From assembly GCF_036840915.1 (NCBI RefSeq), contig NZ_CP085725.1, forward strand, positions 1,054,001 to 1,118,000: a DNA stretch of 64,000 nt. The letters run 5' to 3'. This DNA comes from Flavobacterium hankyongi (GTDB lineage Bacteria > Bacteroidota > Bacteroidia > Flavobacteriales > Flavobacteriaceae). Under the pieces are notes generated by a model. That model had not been told where the DNA came from. It saw only the letters and a list, made by a program, of their open reading frames with translations, and did no database searches. A program made the translations under genes and the position numbers. Positions 1 to 8,287 of this stretch are shown piece after piece; the stretch's first letter is position 1, and each line of letters opens with the position of its first letter.

Positions 1-321
1 ATCATGGGTATCGGTCCAGTGAAAGCTATTCCAAAAGCAGTTCAACAAGCTGGTTTAAAAATTTCTGATATCGAATTATTCGAGTTGAATGAAGCTTTTG
101 CTGCTCAATCTTTAGCAGTAATCCGTGAATTAGACTTAAATCCTGAAATCATAAACGTAAATGGTGGAGCTATTGCTTTAGGTCACCCACTTGGATGTAC
201 AGGAGCTAAATTATCAGTTCAGTTATTTGACGAAATGAAACGTCGTGGTAACAAATACGGAATGGTAACTATGTGTGTAGGTACCGGTCAAGGAACTGCA
301 GGTATTTTTGAATTATTGTAA
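1..321 (+). CDS. acetyl-CoA acyltransferase (thiolase), C-terminal part
   Basis: The reading frame is open from the first base, so the gene starts upstream of the window and only about 106 C-terminal residues are seen. The thiolase C-terminal signatures are clear: NEAFAAQ, then [18 protein letters not shown] (the catalytic His is in GHPLG), then [16 protein letters not shown] with the second active-site Cys. Thiolases cleave 3-ketoacyl-CoA in the last step of beta-oxidation. The acyl-CoA dehydrogenase downstream fits one fatty-acid degradation operon, as is usual in flavobacteria. The two are separated here by an inserted four-helix-bundle gene. Whether the substrate is long-chain 3-ketoacyl-CoA (FadA-like) or acetoacetyl-CoA cannot be told from this fragment. 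Confidence 0.95.
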   Translation: MMGIGPVKAIPKAVQQAGLKISDIELFELNEAFAAQSLAVIRELDLNPEIINVNGGAIALGHPLGCTGAKLSVQLFDEMKRRGNKYGMVTMCVGTGQGTAGIFELL

Positions 322-327
322 TTAGAA

Positions 328-735
328 AAAAGAGAAAAGAAGAAAGAGAAAAGACTTGTGAAACATAACTTCAAAAATCTAAAAATTTGGTCACTCGCAA
401 TGGAAATTGCTTCTGATACACATAAAATAACATTAGATTTTCCAAAAAATGAAGTGTATGGTTTAACAAGTCAAATGAATAGAGCTGCTATTTCTATACC
501 TTCCAATATTGCAGAAGGATCGAATAGAGAAAATAATCATTTCAAACACTTTCTTAATATTAGTCTTGGTTCTTCTTTCGAATTACAAACACAATTATTA
601 ATAGCATTACAAAACAATTATATAACCAATGAAAAAGTGATAGATTTAGAAAATAAGATTATTGAATTACAGAAAATGATTTCTGGTTTCATTTCAAAGT
701 TAGCATAATCTTTTTTCTTTCTTCTTTTCTCTTTT
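328..735. repeat. purine/pyrimidine-rich inverted repeat pair bounding the four-helix-bundle gene
   Basis: The left arm is 328-354 and the right arm 709-735. The right arm read on the minus strand matches the left at 26 of 27 positions, including an identical 19-nt core (aaaagagaaaagaagaaag). The left arm begins 6 nt after the thiolase stop and the right arm directly follows the stop of the enclosed gene. The arrangement looks like a small inserted unit with terminal inverted repeats, although no flanking target duplication was recognised. Confidence 0.75.
358..708 (+). CDS. four helix bundle protein (23S rRNA intervening-sequence / bAvd-like family)
   Basis: A 116-aa protein with the hallmarks of the four-helix-bundle family first found in 23S rRNA intervening sequences and related to the Avd accessory protein of diversity-generating retroelements: FKNLKIWSLAMEIA at the N-terminus, then GLTSQMNRAAISIPSNIAEG, then LGSSFELQTQLLIA. 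The start is a GTG at 358; no ATG fits the conserved N-terminus. Family members form oligomeric bundles and may bind nucleic acid, but the cellular role is unknown. It lies between two fatty-acid oxidation genes on the same strand inside a near-perfect inverted repeat, so it looks like a later insertion into that operon. No reverse transcriptase or variable repeat is visible nearby. Confidence 0.88.
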   Translation: MKHNFKNLKIWSLAMEIASDTHKITLDFPKNEVYGLTSQMNRAAISIPSNIAEGSNRENNHFKHFLNISLGSSFELQTQLLIALQNNYITNEKVIDLENKIIELQKMISGFISKLA

Positions 736-752
736 ATCTAAAAAATAAAATT

Positions 753-2550
753 ATGGAAGATATTACAAGAGGAGGTCAATTCCTTGTTAAAGAAACTAAA
801 TGTGAAAATATTTTCACACCTGAAGATTTTTCGGAAGAGCAAATCATGATGCGTGACACCGTTAAGGAATTTGTAGACAAAGAACTTTGGGCACACAAAG
901 AAAAATTCGAAAAGAAAGATTACGCTTATACTGAAGAAACTATGCGCAAAGCAGGTGAATTAGGTTTATTGGGTGTAGCTGTTCCAGAAGCTTACGGAGG
1001 ATTAGGAATGGGATTCGTTTCTACGATGTTAACATGTGATTATATTTCAGGAGCAACAGGATCATTCTCGACTGCTTTTGGTGCACACACAGGAATTGGA
1101 ACAATGCCAATTACTTTATACGGAACTGAGGAGCAAAAAATTAAAATATGTTCCAAAATTAGCTTCAGGAGAATGGTTTGGTTCATACTGTTTAACAGAG
1201 CCAGGAGCTGGTTCTGATGCTAATTCAGGTAAAACTAAAGCAGAACTTTCTGCTGATGGAAAATCATACAAAATCAACGGTCAGAAAATGTGGATTTCAA
1301 ATGCAGGTTTCTGTAGTCTAATGATTGTTTTCGCAAGAATCGAAGATGATAAAAATATCACTGGTTTCATCGTTGAATACGATGCGGCTAATCCTAACGG
1401 AATCACTTTAGGTGAAGAAGAACACAAATTAGGTATTCGTGCGAGTTCAACGCGTCAGGTATTCTTCAACGATACAATTGTTCCGATAGAAAATATGTTG
1501 GCAGGACGTGGTGAAGGATTCAAAATTGCAATGAATGCTTTAAATGTTGGTCGTATCAAATTGGCTGCAGCTTGTTTGGATGCACAAAGAAGAACAATTT
1601 CTGGTGCAGTAAAATATGCTAACGAACGTTTACAGTTCAATACCCCTATCGCTAACTTTGGTGCTATCCGTGCTAAATTAGCTGAAATGGCAACTAACGC
1701 TTATGTTGGCGAATCTGCTTCTTACCGTGCTGCAAAAAGCATCGAAGACAGAATTAATGCACGTGTAGCAGAAGGAATTTCTCACCAAGAAGCTGAATTA
1801 AAAGGTGTAGAAGAATTTGCTATCGAATGTTCAATTCTTAAAGTGGCTGTTTCTGAAGATATCCAAAACTGTGCTGACGAAGGAATCCAAATCTTTGGTG
1901 GTATGGGATTCTCTGAAGATACTCCTATGGAATCTGCTTGGAGAGATGCTCGTATTGCTCGTATCTATGAAGGAACAAACGAAATCAACCGTATGTTATC
2001 GGTAGGTATGTTGGTCAAAAAAGCAATGAAAGGTCACGTTGATTTATTAGGTCCAGCTATGAAAGTGGCAGAAGAGTTAATGGGTATTCCTGATTTCAAC
2101 ACTCCAGATTATTCAGAATTATTTGCTGAAGAAAAAGAATTAATCGGTAAATTGAAAAAATCATTCTTAATGGTTGCTGGAGCTGCCGTTCAAAAATATG
2201 GTCCAGACTTAGAAGCGCACCAACAATTATTGATGGCTGCATCTGATATGCTAATCGAAATCTACATGGCAGAAAGCGGAATTTTACGTACTGAAAAATT
2301 AGCTAAAGCTAAAGGTGCGGAAAACGTAAAAGAACAAATCGCAATGGCTCAATTATACTTATACAATGCGGTTGATATCATTACTCAAAAAGGAAAAGAA
2401 GGAATTGTTTCTTTTGCTGAAGGTGATGAGCAACGTATGATGTTAATGGGATTACGTCGTTTCACAAAATATGTAAACATGCCTAATGTAGTAGCACTAA
2501 GAGAAACAATTGCTTCAAAATTGGTAGCAGAAAATACTTATTGCTTCTAA
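753..2550 (+). CDS. acyl-CoA dehydrogenase, interrupted by an apparent one-base frameshift
   Basis: FAD enzyme of the first beta-oxidation step. The N-terminal helical domain (FTPEDFSEEQIMMRDTVKEF, PEAYGGLGMG) is encoded from 753. After YGTEEQK the frame shifts by +1, and the protein continues with KYVPKLASGEWFGSYCLTEP, the beta-domain motif LTEPGAGSDA and IFGGMGFSEDTPMESAWRDARI, followed by a long C-terminal extension seen in ~600-aa Bacteroidota homologues. The break is in an A6 run at 1135-1140; removing one A restores an unbroken 598-aa frame. All conserved blocks are present on both sides, so the gene is either intact with a sequence error or only recently inactivated. A strong hairpin terminator follows at 2577. 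Confidence 0.93.
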
Positions 2551-2576
2551 AATTTAAATTTTAATTAGTTTGGTTG

Positions 2577-2613
2577 AAAAAGTCACGGTAGTTAATTCTA
2601 CTGTGGCTTTTTT
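2577..2613 (+). terminator. intrinsic terminator after acyl-CoA dehydrogenase
   Basis: Stem of about 15 bp (AAAAAGTCACGGTAG with CTACTGTGGCTTTTT, two G-U pairs), a 6-nt loop TTAATT, and a T-rich 3' end. It lies 27 nt downstream of the stop codon. Confidence 0.85.
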
Positions 2614-2658
2614 CTTTACAAAGTATTTTATGTAACTTTACTTGATAAACTTTATATC

Positions 2659-3180
2659 ATGAAAAAAATAATCATTCTTACCATACTAACTGGTGCTACT
2701 ATTTTTGCTTGTAAAACAGCTTCAGGAGGTAAAAACGAAATTGTAGTAATGCTTCAACCTAAAAGCGACACTCAAGTATCAGGATCTGCAACCTTTGTAG
2801 AAAAAGGTGGTGTAGTAACTTTTGAAGCAAATATGAAAGGACTAACTCCTGGAGAACACGCAATTCATATACATGAAAAAGCAGATTGTTCTGCTCCAGA
2901 TGCATCAAGCGCAGGAGGACATTGGAACCCAACGTTCAAAAAACACGGAAAATGGGGTTCTGCTGAATACCATAAAGGGGATATTGGCAACTTTACGGCA
3001 GATGCTAACGGTAACGGAACTATTAAATTCTCAACAAATGAATGGTGTATTGGTTGTGGCGATGCAACTAAAGATATTATAGGCAAAGGACTAATTGTTC
3101 ATAAAGGTACAGACGATTTTACAACGCAACCAACTGGAAATGCTGGTGGAAGAGTGGCGTGTGCAGGAATAATAAAGTAA
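2659..3180 (+). CDS. sodC: superoxide dismutase [Cu-Zn], lipoprotein
   Basis: A 173-aa secreted lipoprotein: residues 1-18 form a signal peptide ending in the lipobox TIFACK (lipidated Cys about 18). The Cu/Zn SOD fold is shown by HAIHIHEKADC (two copper His and the disulfide Cys), SSAGGHWNPT (bridging His), EYHKGDIGN (zinc His and Asp), IVHKGTDDF (copper His) and GRVACAGII (active-site Arg and second Cys). It dismutates superoxide to H2O2 and O2 in the cell envelope. It sits alone between a terminator and a long hairpin, so it is probably monocistronic. Upstream, TAACTTTA resembles the Bacteroidota -7 box, but no convincing -33 element was seen. Confidence 0.95.
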   Translation: MKKIIILTILTGATIFACKTASGGKNEIVVMLQPKSDTQVSGSATFVEKGGVVTFEANMKGLTPGEHAIHIHEKADCSAPDASSAGGHWNPTFKKHGKWGSAEYHKGDIGNFTADANGNGTIKFSTNEWCIGCGDATKDIIGKGLIVHKGTDDFTTQPTGNAGGRVACAGIIK

Positions 3181-3181
3181 T

Positions 3182-3220
3182 TTTATACCTGACAGGTTTA
3201 AAAAACCTGTCAGGTATAAA
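3182..3220. terminator. 18-bp perfect hairpin after sodC
   Basis: Arms 3182-3199 (TTTATACCTGACAGGTTT) and 3203-3220 are perfect reverse complements around a 3-nt loop. A/T runs on both outer sides would let it end transcription in either orientation. The ACCTGACAGGT core looks like a dispersed intergenic palindrome of flavobacteria (recalled, not searched). Confidence 0.75.
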
Positions 3221-3231
3221 AAATATATTTC

Positions 3232-3271
3232 TTATATGCCTTATATATTTTTTATATGCCTTATATATTTT
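3232..3271 (+). repeat. tandem direct repeat, 2 x 20 bp
   Basis: The unit ttatatgccttatatatttt occurs twice head to tail with no mismatch, immediately upstream of the YdeI-like start codon at 3279. It could tune promoter or leader spacing, or simply be slippage-prone AT-rich DNA. Confidence 0.8.
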
Positions 3272-3278
3272 CAAAAAA

Positions 3279-3842
3279 ATGACCAAACCCCTCCTCTATT
3301 TCAAAAATGCCCAAGAATGGCGAGAATGGTTACACGAAAATCATTTAAGCTGTATTGGAGTCGAATTAATTTTTTACCGTGTAGATTCAGAATATGAAAG
3401 CATGCGTTGGGAAGAAGCAGTTCAGGTAGCACTTTGTTATGGATGGATTGATTCAACCGTTCGTAAAATAGATGATGAAAAGCGTAAACAATCTTTTGGC
3501 CCTCGAAAAGATAAAAGTGTTTGGAGTAAACTCAACAAAACCTATATCGAAAAACTCATTGCCGAAAACTTGATGCATGAAAGCGGCTTACGTAAAATCG
3601 AAATCGCCAAACAAAATGGTTCTTGGACATCTTTAGATAATGTAGAGAATCACGAACTTCCTGACGATTTACTACAAGCATTTCATAAAAACAATTTAGC
3701 CCATAAAAACTACTTAAACTTTAGCCCTTCCTATCGTAAAAGTTACTTGTATTGGCTTAACCAAGCAAAAAGGGAAGAAACCAGAAAAATACGCATAGAA
3801 ACAATTATTGATTTGTGTGAAAAAAACATCAAACAACGATAA
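3279..3842 (+). CDS. YdeI/OmdA family protein
   Basis: A 187-aa protein of the YdeI/OmpD-associated family. Recognisable blocks are FKNAQEWREWLHENH, RWEEAVQVALCYGWIDSTVRKID, FGPRKDKSVWSKLNK and the C-terminal FSPSYRKSYLYWLNQAKREETR repeat-like segment. The biochemical role of the family is not established; members are cytosolic and widespread in Bacteroidota. The ATG at 3279 was chosen because the frame upstream of it runs through a hairpin and a tandem repeat and adds 40 residues with no family similarity. Same strand as sodC but separated by a probable terminator. Confidence 0.85.
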   Translation: MTKPLLYFKNAQEWREWLHENHLSCIGVELIFYRVDSEYESMRWEEAVQVALCYGWIDSTVRKIDDEKRKQSFGPRKDKSVWSKLNKTYIEKLIAENLMHESGLRKIEIAKQNGSWTSLDNVENHELPDDLLQAFHKNNLAHKNYLNFSPSYRKSYLYWLNQAKREETRKIRIETIIDLCEKNIKQR

Positions 3843-3986
3843 GGCTTTCAATTAAATAAAACCTTCTAAAATTCACAAACTAAAAACTTAAAAATCAAAT
3901 TACTGTGTCATAAAAAAAATTAATACGTAAATTAGTACAAATAAATCTGTGTCAAAATTAAAATTGGCACCAAAAACAAACTAACT

Positions 3987-5376
3987 ATGCATAATACTGA
4001 CACACTAGGAATTCATTATTCCAAAAACCAAGGCCTTGGTCATTGGTTGCCAAAAAATCCACAAGCAGTGGAGTTTTGGATCAAAAAACTAAAAAAATCA
4101 GTGGCCGAAAATCCACAACCGTTCATCCCTGAAATTGCAGAATTTCAACAAATGGTCTATTCAGATCCTGTTCTGTATGCTAATATGCAGGGAATGTTTT
4201 CGGAAGCGCACTATTTAAAAAAAAGAACACCTCTGATTTGGGAAGCAGAGCCTACTAACTTTGAAGACTTTATTCAGTTATTAAATGCAATCATGTACAC
4301 TGCTCCTGAAGCTTATCAAACCGGAGTTCCTGGCAATCAATCTCCGGCTGGTATGATTGGTTTCCCTATTAATGCTTTGTTAGCATGGCCTATGGCAACC
4401 ACTTTTGGTTATGATGTATTTTCAAATGCATTAGTAAATCAACAACTTAAAAAAATCTTAGCATATTGGTCTAAATTTTTAGTGACTGAGGATTCAAGAT
4501 ATGTATTAATAGAAAATGATCTTTCAGAAGATGTCATTGCTTGGTTAAGTGAAACCGCTCAGCAAGAAATGGTTCAAGTAGCAGAATCATCTCTAGGTAT
4601 GGAGCCTAATCCTATTTCTCCTAATGCAACTTTTGCAGATATCTTTAACTGTGATCCTTCGGATTTGTATTATGGTTACAAAAGCTGGGATGACTTTTTT
4701 TACCAGAACTTTTAAAGCACAAGTACGTCCTATAACCGAACCTGATAATGATGCCATCATAACGAACGCATGTGAATCGGCTCCATTACAAATTGTAAAA
4801 AATGTAGCATTATCAGATCAATTTTGGTTAAAAGGCCAACCTTACTCATTGGAAAACATGCTAAATTTTGACGAATTCACTCCTCAATTCAAAGGAGGAA
4901 CTGTGTATCAAGCCTTTCTTAGTGCCTTAAGCTTCCACCGTTGGCATAGTCCTGTAAACGGTACGATCGTTAAAGCGTATGTAGTAAATGGAACGTATTA
5001 TCTTGAAAATTTAGGACAAGGTTTCTTTAATCCTGACGGTCCAGATGCAGCAGCTCCCAATAATTCACAAGCTTTTTTGACAGCTGTGGCAACCAGAGCC
5101 TTAATTTTTATTCAGGCAGATAATCCAGCTATAGGTTTAATGTGTGTAATGCCTGTGGGTATGGCCGAGGTCTCTAGTTGTGAAATCACAGTAAAAACTG
5201 GTGATAAAGTAAAAAAAGGAGACCAGCTAGGAATGTTCCATTTTGGAGGTTCAACGCATTGTTTGATTTTCCAACCTGGCGTAAACTTAGAATTCAATAC
5301 CTATGGGGAAACTCCAGGCCTAGATGCAGCAAATAATATTCGTGTCAATACACAAATTGCTAGAGTAATTTCATAA
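3987..5376 (+). CDS. phosphatidylserine decarboxylase family protein (PsiD-like), with apparent frameshift
   Basis: The N-terminal half (3987 to about 4700) carries the extra domain seen in PsiD-type members of the family (HWLPKNPQAVEFW, GMIGFPINALLAWPMAT, YYGYKSWDDFF). The rest, one frame over, has the catalytic core FHRWHSPVNGTI, and GGSTHCLIFQPG with the Gly-Ser self-cleavage site that generates the pyruvoyl cofactor. A T7 run at 4695-4701 holds one T too many; with six Ts the junction reads YKSWDDFFTRTFKAQVRP and gives a 462-aa protein, the usual size for this subfamily. Characterised PsiD homologues decarboxylate aromatic amino acids rather than phosphatidylserine. The substrate here is unknown, and true phosphatidylserine decarboxylase activity is doubtful because of the N-terminal domain. 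Confidence 0.85.
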
Positions 5377-5401
5377 AATCTGAGAATATTACTTTTTGAG
5401 T

Positions 5402-5442
5402 ATGTCCTAAAAGTTACCATTTGAATCTAACTTTTAGGACAT
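5402..5442. terminator. hairpin terminator after the PSD-family gene
   Basis: A perfect 15-bp stem (5402-5416 with 5428-5442, arm atgtcctaaaagtta), an 11-nt loop, and a T-rich tail, 25 nt after the stop codon. Confidence 0.75.
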
Positions 5443-5562
5443 CTTATTTTATAACTATTTCATTTTTATTATTTTGTCAACCTTATCTAATAAAAAATTG
5501 TTAATCAGAAATATTATACAAACCTTTTTCCTACTTTTAATTCAAAATGAATTTCTTTCAAA

Positions 5563-6243
5563 ATGTATGAAGAACTAAAATATTGGTATTTAAGAGACCA
5601 TAAACTATTTAGAACATTAAGCATGTCGCAACTCAAACAATTGTGCATGATTATTGGTTTTAAACAAGCTAAAAAAGGGGAAATAATATATTTTTCTGAC
5701 TCTGAAACACCAAGAGTCTTTTTACTAAAAAAAGGAAATATAAAAATTGTTTCAGTAGATGAAAACGGTGAAGAAACAATTAAAGACATTATTCAAAAGG
5801 GTGATTTATTTGGTGAATTAACTCTTGAACAAGATAAAAGTTCAAACGAATTTGCCATGGCGCTAACAAATGAAGTGTCTATTTGTAGCTTTTTACTTTC
5901 TGATTTTGAAAATTTAATGCTTAAGTATCCCAACCTTGCTTTAAGTTATACCAAATTTGTAGGATTGAAATTAAAAAGAGTAAGAAACAATTACACCAAT
6001 TTAATTTCAAAGGATGCTAAAACAAGACTAAAAACATTTTTATACGATTGGGCAACTAGAGATACTAAAGATTCTGAAACTTCAATTGCTATAGACAATT
6101 ATTTAACCCAAAACGATATAGCTCAAATAATTTGCACTTCAAGACCCACTGCTACTAAATTAATTATTGAGTTAGAAGAAGAAGGACTTATACAATACAA
6201 CAGAAAAGAAATAGTCATTCCAAATATCAATCTTCTGAAATAA
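5563..6243 (+). CDS. Crp/Fnr family transcriptional regulator
   Basis: A 226-aa regulator. The N-terminal cyclic-nucleotide-binding-like beta-roll covers roughly residues 15-125 (FKQAKKGEIIYFSDSETPRVFLLKKG, IIQKGDLFGELTL), followed by a dimerisation helix and a C-terminal winged helix (YLTQNDIAQIICTSRPTATKLIIELEEEGLIQYNRKEIVI). No Cys cluster for an iron-sulfur centre is visible, so an Fnr-type oxygen sensor is unlikely; the effector is unknown. It lies directly upstream, on the same strand, of a run of redox and small stress-type genes (peroxiredoxin, YHS, DoxX, DinB) and is the natural candidate to control them. Confidence 0.9.
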   Translation: MYEELKYWYLRDHKLFRTLSMSQLKQLCMIIGFKQAKKGEIIYFSDSETPRVFLLKKGNIKIVSVDENGEETIKDIIQKGDLFGELTLEQDKSSNEFAMALTNEVSICSFLLSDFENLMLKYPNLALSYTKFVGLKLKRVRNNYTNLISKDAKTRLKTFLYDWATRDTKDSETSIAIDNYLTQNDIAQIICTSRPTATKLIIELEEEGLIQYNRKEIVIPNINLLK

Positions 6244-6323
6244 ATTTCACCTATTTGTAATCAGCATTACAAAATACATTTTTCGGTCAGGCTACTTTTA
6301 CAATATAATTAAAAAAAAACCTT

Positions 6324-6917
6324 ATGAAAAATGTATTTTTATTTTTATTACTTATTCCAATTCTTACAATCGCTCAAAAGAAGGTAGCCAACTCTGCAGA
6401 AGAAATTTCACCATTATTAATTGGAGCCGAATTACCCAAAGCAACTGTTCAAAAAACAGACAGTACATTGGTATCAATACATGATTTAACCAACAAAAAA
6501 AAGACTGTTCTAATAGTTTATAGAGGTGGTTGGTGTCCTTATTGCAATCAACATTTAAAAAATGTAGCCACTATAGAAAGTGAAATTCTAAATTTAGGAT
6601 ATCAAATACTGGCAATTAGCCCAGATTCCCCTAGTTCATTATCAAAAACATTAGACAAAGATCATTTAAACTACACCCTACTTTCAGACAGTAAAGGAGA
6701 TTTTCTAACAGCTTTAGGAATCACTTTTGAAGCTCCACTTATTTACAAACCAATAATTAATAAAGGCTCAAATAAAATAAATAAAAACTTTTTACCCGTT
6801 CCTTCCGTATATGTGATAAATGAGAGTAATAAAATAGTATTTGAGTACATCGCTCCTGACTACAAACATCGTATATCAGAGCAATTATTATTGGCAGCTT
6901 TAAAGAATGTAAATTGA
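6324..6917 (+). CDS. peroxiredoxin-like protein (AhpC/TSA family), exported
   Basis: A 197-aa protein with a cleavable signal peptide (MKNVFLFLLLIPILTIAQ) and a thioredoxin fold. VLIVYRGGWCPYCNQHLKN gives a CxxC pair at Cys71 and Cys74, and ILAISPDSPSSLSK and YTLLSDSKGDFLTALGI are typical of bacterioferritin-comigratory/AhpC-like proteins. The CxxC suggests thiol peroxidase or thioredoxin-like reductase activity in the periplasm. It is the first gene of a closely spaced run, 24 nt before the YHS gene and 80 nt after the Crp-like regulator. Confidence 0.9.
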   Translation: MKNVFLFLLLIPILTIAQKKVANSAEEISPLLIGAELPKATVQKTDSTLVSIHDLTNKKKTVLIVYRGGWCPYCNQHLKNVATIESEILNLGYQILAISPDSPSSLSKTLDKDHLNYTLLSDSKGDFLTALGITFEAPLIYKPIINKGSNKINKNFLPVPSVYVINESNKIVFEYIAPDYKHRISEQLLLAALKNVN

Positions 6918-6941
6918 ATTAATTAAAATTTAAACCATATT

Positions 6942-7400
6942 ATGAAAAATCTATTTTTTACACTCTTAGTATTATTTAGCATAATCAGTTTTGGTCAAAA
7001 TAACTCAAAGCGAACCAAACAATTTAATCTTGAATCTTCATTAGCTATTCAAGGTTATGATCCAGTTGCATATTTTAAAATGAACAAAGCACTTAAAGGG
7101 AAAAAAGAATTTAGTTATGTATTTGAAGGTGCTACATATCACTTTACAACTAAAGAAAATATAGATGATTTTCAAAAAACACCTCAAAAATATGAGCCTC
7201 AATATGGTGGTTGGTGTGCTTATGCCATGGGAAGTGTTGGGGAGAAAGTAGAAATAAATCCTGAGACTTTTAAAATCGTAGATGGTAAGTTATATCTTTT
7301 TTATAACGCTTTCTTCAATAACACCTTAAAATCATGGAATAAAGATGAAAAAAATCTTAAGTCAAAAGCAGACACCAACTGGAAAAAAATAATTAACTAA
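6942..7400 (+). CDS. YHS domain protein, exported
   Basis: 152 aa with a signal peptide (MKNLFFTLLVLFSIISFGQ). The mature part has the YHS-like core IQGYDPVAYF, YVFEGATYHFTTKENIDDFQKTPQKYEPQYGGWCAYAM. YHS domains are small and often occur near metal or redox proteins; the single Cys in GGWCAYAM and several His/Tyr are conserved, but no reaction is established. Its stop codon overlaps the start of the DoxX-like gene (TAATG), so the two are translationally coupled. Confidence 0.88.
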   Translation: MKNLFFTLLVLFSIISFGQNNSKRTKQFNLESSLAIQGYDPVAYFKMNKALKGKKEFSYVFEGATYHFTTKENIDDFQKTPQKYEPQYGGWCAYAMGSVGEKVEINPETFKIVDGKLYLFYNAFFNNTLKSWNKDEKNLKSKADTNWKKIIN

Positions 7401-7798
7401 TGAAAATAATAAACTTACAACTTATATTAAAAATTGCATTGGCAATTATTTTGCTTCAGACACTATTTTTCAAATTTACAGCAAGCTCAGAATCGGTTTA
7501 CATATTCTCAAAATTAAATGCTGAACCTTATGGTAGAATAGGCTCAGGAATAATTGAATTGTTTGCATCTTTTTTGTTATTTTTCAGAAAGACACAGTTT
7601 TACGCTTCTTTGGCCGTTTTAGGAACCATGTTAGGTGCAATAGTATCTCATCTAACCATTTTAGGTATTGAAATTATGAATGATGGAGGAACCTTATTCT
7701 TATTAGCCTGTGTTTGTTTTTTTATAAGTAGCTACTTAGTATTTCGATACAAAAATGATTTTATAAATGATTTAAAAACAATTAAACAAATAAACTAA
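7400..7798 (+). CDS. DoxX-like family membrane protein
   Basis: 132 aa with about four transmembrane helices (ILKIALAIILLQTLFFKFTA, GIIELFASFLLF, LAVLGTMLGAIVSHLTILG, LFLLACVCFFISSYLVF) and the DoxX-type pattern FKF...GIIEL. DoxX relatives are inner-membrane proteins linked to oxidative stress and quinol metabolism, without a known reaction here. Start overlaps the YHS stop by one base, and the DinB gene starts right after its stop, so it is mid-operon. Confidence 0.82.
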   Translation: MKIINLQLILKIALAIILLQTLFFKFTASSESVYIFSKLNAEPYGRIGSGIIELFASFLLFFRKTQFYASLAVLGTMLGAIVSHLTILGIEIMNDGGTLFLLACVCFFISSYLVFRYKNDFINDLKTIKQIN

Positions 7799-8287
7799 AT
7801 GGACTTTTCTTCAATCAAAAACTCTCTTATTGAGTTAAAGGATGTACTAAATCAATTAAACAATGAAACTTTTTCAGCACCTATTCTCAGCCTAAGCAAT
7901 GCAACTATTGGAGAACATACTCGTCACATCATTGAATTGTACCAAGCCGTACTAACTGCCTACCATACTGGAGTTTTAAATTATGATGACAGGGAGCGAA
8001 ATAAAACAATCCAAGAAAACAAAAACATTGCTTTAATCACAATAGATAATATTATTAAAAACGTTGAAAAAGAGGACAAAAAACTAACCATGAAACATTG
8101 TATTTCGAATTCTGTCACGTTGATCGAAACTAATTACTTCAGAGAGATTTTATACAATTTAGAACACTGTATTCATCATCAAGCCTTGATAAAAGTAGGG
8201 TTGCTATCTTTTAATAACATTACTATTAATGAAACATTTGGTGTTGCACCATCAACTTTAGAATTTCGTAAAGCATGTGCACAGTAA
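7799..8287 (+). CDS. DinB-like four-helix metalloprotein
   Basis: 162 aa. Metal-ligand positions typical of the DinB/YfiT superfamily are present: IGEHTRHIIELYQ near residue 40 and NLEHCIHHQALIKVGLL near residue 122, which together supply a three-His site, usually Ni or Zn. Members act as metal-dependent hydrolases or thiol transferases (for example with bacillithiol), but the substrate cannot be deduced. The gene follows the DoxX gene with no spacer and overlaps the NRDE gene by 13 nt. Confidence 0.85.
   Translation: MDFSSIKNSLIELKDVLNQLNNETFSAPILSLSNATIGEHTRHIIELYQAVLTAYHTGVLNYDDRERNKTIQENKNIALITIDNIIKNVEKEDKKLTMKHCISNSVTLIETNYFREILYNLEHCIHHQALIKVGLLSFNNITINETFGVAPSTLEFRKACAQ

Noticed and set aside
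358..708. Diversity-generating retroelement accessory gene
   Set aside because: The protein is bAvd-like, but no reverse transcriptase, template repeat or variable repeat is visible nearby.
1135..1140. Programmed ribosomal frameshift in acyl-CoA dehydrogenase
   Set aside because: No known frameshift control exists for this enzyme and similar +1 changes in unrelated genes point to sequence error or mutation.
3159..3278. N-terminal extension of the YdeI-like frame
   Set aside because: It runs through the hairpin and tandem repeat and overlaps the sodC end; the ATG at 3279 starts the conserved region.
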